Position numbers and translations under genes: made by a program
In this document: in pieces, positions 11,748 to 19,728 of the stretch
Position numbering within the stretch: position 1 is the stretch's first letter
Layout of the letters: each line of letters opens with the position of its first letter
Assembly: GCA_963966185.1 (NCBI GenBank)
Contig: CAWZYM010000298.1
Coordinates: forward strand, 1-64,000
DNA: 64,000 bases
Source of the DNA: Rhabditoides inermis
Lineage: Eukaryota; Nematoda; Chromadorea; Rhabditida; Rhabditidae
Direction of reading: 5' to 3'
The notes under the pieces: model-generated
What the model was told of the DNA's origin: nothing
The model's database searches: none
The model's input: the letters and a program-made list of their open reading frames with translations, nothing else

Positions 11748-14700
11748 TCACTCCCAGTCAGCAACCTTTTTCCTATTCGCTTTCTTTGAGCGTATAGGAA
11801 GTCTGGAGGGACCGTCTGCAGACAGCATTTCATCCGTAGGGATATCTGCTGCTGCATATCTCGAGGCCTCATCCGGTTGTTTACGGTTGAGGCCATGAGC
11901 ATGTTTCACAAACTGGTCTGCAAGCCATGATACTTGCGCAAATGACTTGCAGTCTTCCAGTTTATCCAACCAAACAGAGGGGTTTGTGAGTTCCTTCTGT
12001 TTGATTGTTTGAATGTCCGGAACAAACTCAGAGTCAAAGGTTATATCCATCAAAGATGGAATTGCTTTGGTCCGGTTGTTGCGGAGAGCTGTCTTGATTG
12101 TCTGTCTCAAATCTTCCAAGTCGCCCGTGCTATGATAAGCCGGTGCTCCTTTTGTAATTTGTTCCAGTATCTTGATAACTCTGAGTCCGCAGTTGTTCTC
12201 ATGTTTGGACTGCCGACTGAATTTCGTTCCATCCGCCTTTTTGATAGGTAGGTTGAAGACGATTTTCAGGGCTTCTTCAGCTCTGTTGGTCAGTGGGATA
12301 GCTTTCTGAAGGGGGTCGTACACCTCAGTGTACCCCTTATCCTTGTCAGCTATCGCCATTGTCCAATGGTCATGCTCCAAGATCATGAGAATAAGGCGTT
12401 TGTATTTGCTTATTCTCATGGCCGGGTGTATCTCGAGCTCTTCCTGTCGGTACATCCAAGCCCTGCATTTTGTGATGGCAGGGTTCAGGATATAGTCTTC
12501 AGGTTTGTTGTGCGCAACTCTCAAGTATTCAAAAACAACGTGGTTGTTCAACCAAGAGTTCACGCCCTCACTGAAGTTCAAGCAACGCAGGGTTTTATTC
12601 CCCTCTGCGGTGTTTGCCTTGAGTGTGGGTGGTATTTCCGGCACACCCAGAAAGGTATCCGTGTCTCTGACGGCTACGTTTTCCTGTGTGAACAGTGAAT
12701 CCGAGATGTCTAGTATCTCGGAGTCATATATCACTTTATTTCCTATGGAGGGGTTGCCTTCATCAGGTGTTTTGGGTGAATGTTCGACTGTCCCTGACGG
12801 TCCTGCAATGGGGGATTCGTAACCACCATTGTCAGAGATCGAGAGAGGAGACGATGAATCAGGAACGCCCTCTGTCACCTCTGGTTGTACATTATCTCTC
12901 ACTGGAGTGCGAGCGAATGATACTTCCATAGGTTCTGGTACAGACGGCTTCTGATTTACCCAGTCGAGTAGCCCTGCTTTACCAACAGTTTTGACTCGCT
13001 TGGGTGTGTTTACACGCTCTTCCGGTCCATCCTTCCTTTTACGAGAGGGTATGGTTACCGTCGGAGATGCGGCAATAGGGGTAAGGGTGCTAAACCGAGA
13101 TATTAGATTCACGGATTTGCGACCCTTTGAAGGTTTAACAGCTGGAGTTTCATGTATCTCCTGCTGGTCAACCTTTTGGGCTGAGGCTTCTTTTCTCAGT
13201 TTCCGCTCAGATTCAAGCCCTTCCCTGAGAGGGATTTGCTTTTCGGCTGAGTACAGACGTGTTACCCTTCTCTCCTGGGTTTTTCCAGGAGATTGGAGTT
13301 CGTGTTTGAGGCCCCCACTTGCCAGTGCTGCACAGGTTTTGTCCTGTTCCAGCATGACTAGATGAAGGTCGGGGTGCTTTGCTCGTAGGTGGGCGTTAGC
13401 CTTTCTACGGTCCGCAAAGTCTTCTTTGCACCCTTTACATCGGTAGAGGGTGTTGCCTGGACAGCCATGTTCCTGCAGGGTTTTCCTGTATTCGCATCTA
13501 CTGGCCAGAGCATTTCGGTCCATTACACCAACAACTTTTTTCATTTGTTTGATGTAGTCCGCGTATCGGTGGGAGTTGTTGCGTCTGAAGCCGCATCCAC
13601 AACCACACGATAAGTTTCCGGCCGGAAATGGCAGTATGACGCTTTTCTTTTGTACGTCATACGTGATCATTTCCGGAGCATCTCCTGACCCTCCGGAATA
13701 GAGGATCATTTGATACGTTCCAGTCGGTTTGCTAGACCTCTGGCACCCATCCTGTAGTTCATATTCTACCGGATCAGGAATTGGTTTGTGCTCCCTACGA
13801 CTTTCAAGGTCCCTTCCTCTTCGCTCAAAGGCATCCGGTTCCTCTATCCAGTCGACACAACCACGAGGGTTGCGGCCCCAGGAGGTGCATTTGTGTGATT
13901 TACTCGGGATTGGGTTTCCGAGTATATCATGTTTTTCTTTGGTGAGCCATGGCTTGCATCTTTGATTTGTTCCAGAGATGAGGCCTGGTGGTTCAGGTCT
14001 GGTGATTCGTTGCATTGGGGTTGTTTCCACTGCATCGGTCCCCATACATTCCCTTAGGATGGTGTTATCTTCTGTGGTGAACGTTGTGTTTTTACCAATA
14101 TTCACACAGGAGTGGTTGATTGGGTGTTGTAGATTTCTGCGCAGTGGGATTGTTTCCACTGCAACAGTTATCATATGTTCTCGTGAGAGAGTGGTATCTT
14201 CTGTGATGAATGGTGGGTTAGTACCATCATTCGCACGAGATGGGTTATGTTGATTCCTGCGCAGTGGGATTGTTTCCACTGCAGCAGTCGTCATATGTTC
14301 TCGAGAGAGAGTGGTGTCCACTGTATTGAATGATGGGTTGGTACCACCATTAAGACAGGGAAGATTGGATCGAGGATAGTGTTTGCTGCACAGTGGGATT
14401 GTTTCCACTGTTGCAGTAATCACGCCATCGGAGAGTCGATTGAGATCCGAGTTTGTCTCGGAAATCATGTCGGTTGTCAAACCCGGCTGAGGTTGTATGC
14501 TGCGCATTGAGATATCATTCAATGCGACAACGGTCGTCGGTTCAATTACCCAAGTTTGAGGTAATTTTGAAATGCCTTTGGATTGCGAGGGGTTTTTACC
14601 CTTGTTTTCCAAGTTCATTTTTGATCTCTCCATAGAGGGGTATTTTCCTTTATTGGATTGATTCATGGGTGCGAGATTTTTGCCGAACATGGGATTTTTG

Positions 14701-15092
14701 CCCAGGTTTGATAAAATTCTCTTTTCACGTCGTTTGTAGTGTGCGAGACCATACACCCTCAGAGTGGTGAGTGGAATCGTGCACTGTCGGATAAGAGCGC
14801 CGTCACCGACCGGAAAGGGACCCATGCGGGCCTTTTCCAAGAAGGGAGAGGGGAGAGGGAGACGGTCATTGAGAACGGGGGGTGACCCCGTTCTCAACTC
14901 CCGACTTGGAGGTGCCACCGAAATGGACTTTCCACCCTTGCGGGTGTTATTGGTACAGAGCCCCTGATCATAGATCAGTGCATGCTGCACCTCAACCTCT
15001 TTCGAGGATTTGGGGGTGTAGCGGGGGGGCGGCGACCTCCAGGGGCAGGGAGACGGTGCGGCGTCCGTAGGCGACATCGACGAGAGCGGCAT
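11748..15092 (-). CDS. Retrotransposon N-terminal region: C2H2 zinc finger and ULP1-like cysteine protease
   Basis: 1,114 codons, starting MPLSSM about 45 nt after the U2-like sequence. The N-terminal third holds several similar copies of a segment around VETIPL (minus strand of about 14,050-14,420). A C2H2 finger (CKGCKEDFADRRKANAHLRAKH) lies near 13,370-13,450. The C-terminal third resembles a C48/ULP1 protease: HDHWTMAI (His), EVYDPL (Asp) and ENNCGL (Cys) are in the expected order. NeSL elements carry such a protease fused to RT. The frame ends ADWE-TGA and continues in frame into the RT region, so the two parts are probably one polyprotein broken by one nonsense codon. Confidence 0.88.
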   Translation of the reverse strand: MPLSSMSPTDAAPSPCPWRSPPPRYTPKSSKEVEVQHALIYDQGLCTNNTRKGGKSISVAPPSRELRTGSPPVLNDRLPLPSPFLEKARMGPFPVGDGALIRQCTIPLTTLRVYGLAHYKRREKRILSNLGKNPMFGKNLAPMNQSNKGKYPSMERSKMNLENKGKNPSQSKGISKLPQTWVIEPTTVVALNDISMRSIQPQPGLTTDMISETNSDLNRLSDGVITATVETIPLCSKHYPRSNLPCLNGGTNPSFNTVDTTLSREHMTTAAVETIPLRRNQHNPSRANDGTNPPFITEDTTLSREHMITVAVETIPLRRNLQHPINHSCVNIGKNTTFTTEDNTILRECMGTDAVETTPMQRITRPEPPGLISGTNQRCKPWLTKEKHDILGNPIPSKSHKCTSWGRNPRGCVDWIEEPDAFERRGRDLESRREHKPIPDPVEYELQDGCQRSSKPTGTYQMILYSGGSGDAPEMITYDVQKKSVILPFPAGNLSCGCGCGFRRNNSHRYADYIKQMKKVVGVMDRNALASRCEYRKTLQEHGCPGNTLYRCKGCKEDFADRRKANAHLRAKHPDLHLVMLEQDKTCAALASGGLKHELQSPGKTQERRVTRLYSAEKQIPLREGLESERKLRKEASAQKVDQQEIHETPAVKPSKGRKSVNLISRFSTLTPIAASPTVTIPSRKRKDGPEERVNTPKRVKTVGKAGLLDWVNQKPSVPEPMEVSFARTPVRDNVQPEVTEGVPDSSSPLSISDNGGYESPIAGPSGTVEHSPKTPDEGNPSIGNKVIYDSEILDISDSLFTQENVAVRDTDTFLGVPEIPPTLKANTAEGNKTLRCLNFSEGVNSWLNNHVVFEYLRVAHNKPEDYILNPAITKCRAWMYRQEELEIHPAMRISKYKRLILMILEHDHWTMAIADKDKGYTEVYDPLQKAIPLTNRAEEALKIVFNLPIKKADGTKFSRQSKHENNCGLRVIKILEQITKGAPAYHSTGDLEDLRQTIKTALRNNRTKAIPSLMDITFDSEFVPDIQTIKQKELTNPSVWLDKLEDCKSFAQVSWLADQFVKHAHGLNRKQPDEASRYAAADIPTDEMLSADGPSRLPIRSKKANRKKVADWE

Positions 15093-15136
15093 ACTCGGGA
15101 TCCGACCAAGACCAGAATGAACAGAGAGTAGCCCTG

Positions 15137-15172
15137 TACACTTTGATCTTAGCCAAAAGGCCGAGAAGCGAT
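15137..15172 (-). ncRNA. U2 snRNA 5'-end fragment (first 36 nt)
   Basis: Read on the minus strand this starts ATCGCTTCTCGGCCTTTTGG and continues CTAAGATCAAAGTGTA, the conserved 5' end of U2 including the branch-site-pairing neighbourhood. Homology stops at GTGTA, exactly where retrotransposon 5' sequence begins. The remainder of U2 (GTATCTGTTC...) is not found at either end of the insertion, so this is not a functional U2 gene. Confidence 0.9.
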
Positions 15173-15601
15173 TCCTTTCCTTTCTCTGCTAGCGCGCGGT
15201 CGCGTGCCTTCCCCTGTTATTCCCCCGACCCCTGAACAATGCTGTGCGGCGGAGGACACTAACCGGACTGGTACTTGATTTTGCTACTCTCTACATCTAC
15301 GGCATTGAGACTGAAGAGGAATCCTCGAAGACGATGACACTCTCGGAGACGTCTCTTCGCGATCGATCGTTGAAGCCCGGATCTTCCGCCGCCGAGATCG
15401 AAACTTCCCCAGAAGCCGCAAGCAGGGGATGACAAGCACCACCAACAACACGCACGCGTTCACGGGGCGAAATCCGTGTTATTGGGACTCGCAGTAGGCG
15501 TTGCATTACTGTATTTTACCGTAACCTTGCCGTAATTTACATAATTGTAATGTGCTATTTGATTCGAGATAAATATTCTGAATTCTGAATTCTGAATTCT
15601 G
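15173..15601. other. Sequence upstream of the U2 fragment, ending in a (GAATTCT)n tail
   Basis: About 430 bp of unknown origin. Next to the U2 fragment it may be U2 promoter sequence. The plus-strand end GAGATAAATATTCTGAATTCTG with four heptamer repeats looks like the 3' tail of a plus-strand non-LTR element. No coding region is seen. The right arm lacks it. Confidence 0.5.
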
Positions 15602-17014
15602 AATGGTATATACGTTCGTTAACAAATTGTTTCGTTACGCGGCCGGTCTTGTGCATTTCTCGCTCCGTCGACCATCGTCGTCGTATGTTCTGAAAGACTG
15701 CATGAGAAAAGCTGGGCCCGCGCGGAATAGCTCACATTGAAGTCAGCAACGCTAGCTCGAGGATTAGATCACTATTGACACTATGTGAAGAGGATATAGT
15801 TTTTTTTGCGGTCAGTTACATGTTGCATCTCTGGACAGAGGAGTGCCGCGCATTTGGACGCGTATGGATATGAATGATAGACATTTAACGCGTGCGAATA
15901 ATGTGTGATAAACGATAATAACGAGTGGACAACAACAACAACAACAAATACAAATGATATATGAGCATAAGCTATGAAACACCGAAACGCGCGAGTGACC
16001 CACCGTGAAATAAGCCAAAACAAAAGGAGAATGAATAGTAAGAGAGAAAAGAATATAAGGAGAGAAAAGAGGTGCATGTGCTTGTGCGTGAGGGAGTGGG
16101 TGTGCAAGTATGGTAGTGAGTGAGGGGTGGGAGTGTGTGATGCATGTGATGGAAAGGGGTGGATAGTGTGCAGGTCAAACTTACTGAGTGCCTCCTTGAA
16201 AGAAATGAGGCTGGAGGTGTTGACTATTGAATCGGGGAGGTCTTTCCAAACCCGGACTACACGTTTAGAAAAACTATGGTAAACCACGGGTGTTTTGATG
16301 GAGGATCGCGCAAGCTGTGTGGTGTTGGGGCGACGCGCCTGGCGGCGAGCGGGGAGAACCTCGAACATGCCGCTCAGCTCGGCACTCTCCAAACCAGCTA
16401 GCACTCTGAAGCAGAAGATGAGATCAAGCTCAACTCGTCGATACTCGAGTGACTTCAATCCGAGGATTGAAAGCCTCTCTTGCTCTTCGTACGACATATC
16501 AAAGGACGGGTAACCAAGTTTATAAAGGGCAAAACGGGAAAACCTACGCTACGCTGTACCTCCTCGACGTCGTCGATGTCGCACCTGAGGTTAGGGGACC
16601 AAACCACCGATGCATTCTCGAGAATGGGCCGGCAGTAGGTGTTAAAGATAGTGACGAAAGTAGAGAGAGAGGGAGAAGCAGAGGCGGCGGTGATTAGATA
16701 TGAGACACGATTGGCCTTCTTAACTATTTTAGAGATGTGTGCAGATAGATAGTTCAGGAGATACTTCTACACCAAGATCACTAACTGAGTCCACTACCTT
16801 TTGCAACTCCAAGCCAGACAGGAGAAAAGGACCGTCGCGCTTCAGCCCAATTTGAAAGTGACGACTCTTGCTCGTGGATACTATCATCTGCCATAGGCGA
16901 GCCCAGGCATCTATTCTTTCGAGATCGCGAGCCAACACAAGAAAATCGAACATCGGCTCAACAATAGAACGGCTAATTTTAAGATCATCTGCATATACGA
17001 ACACGTCTGACTCA

Positions 17015-17654
17015 CACGGGCGGCCCACGCACTTAAGGTGGCCGATTCTTATTCAATTAAGCACCTATACACAACTTTTCACGCTGAATCCGAATATGAC
17101 CATAACTTTCCCAAAATAGCACTTTGAAAGGAGTTCGGCCACGTGCCGAATAGACTACCCTTGAAAACGACCGGTGAAACAACAGCGGCGTGGCGGAATG
17201 GTTAGTGAGTTAGGAAATCGGAAATGACGGTCGGCGGTTCTATTCCCCCTGCTGCCACTAGTTTCTGCAGTGCGTCTCGATCAAAGCTTATAACAGTTTA
17301 TTGTTGTTTCGTTAACAACGATGTTTTTGCATAACCAATTATGCAACAACTAATTATGTAAAATCCAATTGGAGGGTATGGTGGCGAGGACAAAATTTGC
17401 AAAAAACCTGGTGACAGCAGGGGGAATAGAACCGCCGACCGTCATTTCCGATTTCCTAACTCACTAACCATTCCGCCACGCCGCTGTTGTTCCGCCGGTC
17501 GTTTTCAAGGGTAGTCTATTCGGCACGTGGCCGAACTCCTTTCAAAGTGCTATTTTGGGAAAGTTATGGTCATATTCGGATTCAGCGTGAAAAGTTGTGT
17601 ATAGGTGCTTAATTACATAAGAATCGGCCACCTTAAGTGCGTGGGCCGCCCGTG
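17015..17654. mobile_element. 640-bp element with long inverted repeats containing tRNA-like promoters
   Basis: Terminal inverted repeats of about 240 bp begin CACGGGCGGCCCACGCACTT. TCA flanks the element on both sides (17012-17014 and 17655-17657), a 3-bp target duplication; the right arm has the empty site. Each repeat carries a tRNA-like segment: A-box-like TGGCGGAATGG (17191-17201) and B-box-like GGTTCTATTCC (17236-17246), mirrored in the right repeat, so two pol III-type promoters face each other. There is no coding capacity. The 3-bp duplication and CAC ends would suit a CMC/CACTA-like non-autonomous element, but this is inference. Confidence 0.85.
17185..17256 (+). other. tRNA-like segment inside the left terminal repeat
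   Basis: GGCGTGGCGGAATGGTTAGTG through GGTTCTATTCCCCCTGCTGCCA has A- and B-box-like motifs about 45 nt apart, as in tRNAs. The acceptor stem pairs poorly and the B box has T in place of the usual purine, so a functional tRNA is unlikely. A mirror copy lies on the minus strand at about 17,414-17,486. Confidence 0.6.
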
Positions 17655-19630
17655 TCAATAGAATCGAAATGTCATTAATGTAGATGAGAAACAACAACGG
17701 TCCAAGAACACTACCTTGAGGCACACCTGAGGGACATGAGAGAGGAGAGGAAAGAGCAGTACCATTCTTAACAAAAAACGTCCGAGACTCAAGATATGAG
17801 GAAAGCCACAAAACAAGAGAATCGTTTATACCGTATGCCTTTAATTTGTGAAGCAAAAATTGATGAAGATACGGTATCGAAAGCCTTGGCAAAGTCTATA
17901 TAAACAACATCTACTTGATCACCACGGGATATAGCATCACACCAAAGAGAGAGACAGAGTGACAATTGTGAAGTAGTGGAGTGCTTAGGGAAAAAACCGA
18001 ACTTTCTCTTGTTAAAAAGTGAGTTATCCAGAAAGAACGAAATCAACTTATCTCGCACGCAGTACTCCATGACCTTGGAGAAAGAGAAACGAGGGAGATG
18101 GGGCGGTAGTTGGCGGGCTGAGTGGGGTCTCCCTTCTTGAGAAGAGGGTTGACCACAGCTGTTCTCCAGGCACTAGGAACAGAACTTGTCATAAGAGACA
18201 TATTGAAAAGCTTAACTAGTACAGGAGCAATCGAGGACTCAATACGTTTAATAACGACGATGGAATGCCTTCGGGGGTAGCAGCTAAAGACGATTTTAGT
18301 TTTTTTGAACGCAGAAAGAACGTCGGTGAGAGTGAATAAAAATGGTGGTAGAGTGGAGGGAGTCATCTTACCATCACTGTATTGTGGAAATATCTCTAGG
18401 CTTCCCCTTCAGACGCTTTCCAAAGTAAGAAAAGAAACGCTTGGGAGAACCGGAAGTAGCAACTTTCCTCTCCGTCCACCGAGTATAGCTACGACAGGCC
18501 TTGTTGTAGTCGCGCTGGGCGGAGACGAAGTGAGCGCAAGCCTCCTCCGACTCACCCCGCCTCTCCCAAGCAGCGTCTACTCGGCATCGCGCACGCTGCA
18601 CGTGTGGTGGAGCATGATCTGAACGAGAGTTTGGTGCAGAAACTGGTACAAACAAATCAATCGATTGACGAATAGCTTCTAGAATGCTACTGTAAGTCAG
18701 CTCAATATTGCTCGAATGAAAACTCCACCGATAGTTGGCTAAAAAAAGGTATATCAACGTCAATATTGGTTCAACGGTATGGTCCGCAAGACGAATGCCC
18801 TCTGTGGTTGGTAATGCAAGATCTCGATTAGTGAACCTGCATCTTCCCTTTGACGAAAGAAGGTCTGAGCGATTTGTACGTGTCATGATTGTGTTTGTGA
18901 ATCCGAAAAAATGGCGTTTACCAAAACCAGAGGTATCAACATACTACTCTAAATTTTTATTCCGTCTTGTTACAGTAGGAAAGATGTCGATTGTCCTTTT
19001 TGTACGGGGTAGGCCAAACTCATTGCGATGACTTCGTGCCCAACACGTGCTCAACACTCAATATTGCGCGACTCACACTCCCAGGTCAATCGATTGTCGA
19101 TAGAGCATTCAGAGGTGAACACAGACGACATAGGCAGAAGTTCGTCTAGACGTCTCTCACTCGGGAATGGGAACTTGCTAAACTAGGCCACTGAACTACA
19201 ATCGGTGCTAACTTCAAAAACCATTCTTTCGCCAACCTCGGTCAAAACTATTTATGTTTTATGTTTTATCGTTCTCATCTCTACGGTAATTGTAATACTT
19301 TTCTTACAGATCTCTAATCAAATCATTGGAACTCGAACCAAACCCTTGGTATGTGTATAGAGATCCTAGATAAAATTTTTGATTTGATCTGACAGATATC
19401 GTCAGTTGATAGAATAGATTTTCGAGACTAACTAACGACTTTTTCGAACGATAATCAAAACGTATAGATTCTCGAAGTTCTGCAAAATCATAACAATAGC
19501 TTGGTGGAATTATTTCCCAAACCACGGTTGAATAGAGGTGACAAATTTGCGGGGAGCTAATAAAACTGCGCCCGCCATCTCTATTCAAAACAACTCCGAG
19601 ATTGCGGAAAGTATTCAAATCCTGTTGATT

Positions 19631-19648
19631 TAATGATCCTTCCGCAGG
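19631..19648 (-). other. 18S rRNA 3'-terminal motif upstream of the astacin gene
   Basis: The minus strand reads CCTGCGGAAGGATCATTA, an exact match to the universal last bases of eukaryotic 18S rRNA. The rest of the 18S end (GTAGGTGAA) is absent, so only an rDNA-derived scrap, perhaps with ITS1 running towards 19,300, could be present. A TATA-like TTTAAATA lies at about 19,680 between this motif and the astacin start. The right-arm copy is 29958-29975. Confidence 0.55.
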
Positions 19649-19728
19649 GGTGTGACGAAGGAAGGCATTGTTCGGAGGGTTTAAATAGAGGCCTGCGAAA
19701 GTGGGAAACATGGAAGGCGGAAGCAGCT

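Larger units (their letters stand above)
8491..15601 (-). mobile_element. 7.1-kb insertion carrying a U2-associated REL-type non-LTR retrotransposon
   Basis: It is present only in the left arm. AATGGTAT flanks both ends (8483-8490 and 15602-15609), and the right arm holds the uninterrupted single site (33350-33357). The minus strand encodes a zinc-finger/ULP1-like protease part followed by reverse transcriptase and a restriction-like endonuclease, the layout of the NeSL/Utopia group of the R2 superclade. The 3' non-coding part is 8491-9011. Upstream of the coding region lie 36 nt matching the 5' end of U2 snRNA and then about 430 bp ending in (GAATTCT)n. The repeat tail at the plus-strand end is unexpected for a minus-strand LINE and suggests a composite insertion. 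Confidence 0.85.
15781..18890 (-). pseudogene. CR1/Jockey-like LINE remnant, left arm
   Basis: The minus strand encodes a 5'-truncated non-LTR reverse transcriptase: a short end of the endonuclease region (SRSDHAPPHVQRARCR), then NPLLKKGDPTQPANYRPISL, FAKAFDTVS (motif A), SGVPQGSVLGPLLFLIYIND (motif B), VFVYADDLKIS (motif C), and a C-terminal thumb region (EEQERLSILGLKSLEYRR). Frameshifts interrupt it, for example within PISLVS and at DTVS, and a 640-bp element splits it just after motif B. The same copy is present in the right arm without the 640-bp insertion, so the LINE was already broken before the arms diverged. Confidence 0.9.

Noticed and set aside
19175..19215. A-box-like TAGTTCAGTGG on the minus strand, suggesting a tRNA or SINE head
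   Set aside because: No B box at tRNA spacing and no cloverleaf pairing could be found.
19304..19711. 135-codon minus-strand frame upstream of astacin (and its mirror at 29,895-30,302)
   Set aside because: It runs through the 18S-like motif and the astacin TATA/promoter region, has no recognisable domain, and is identical in both arms like the surrounding non-coding DNA.
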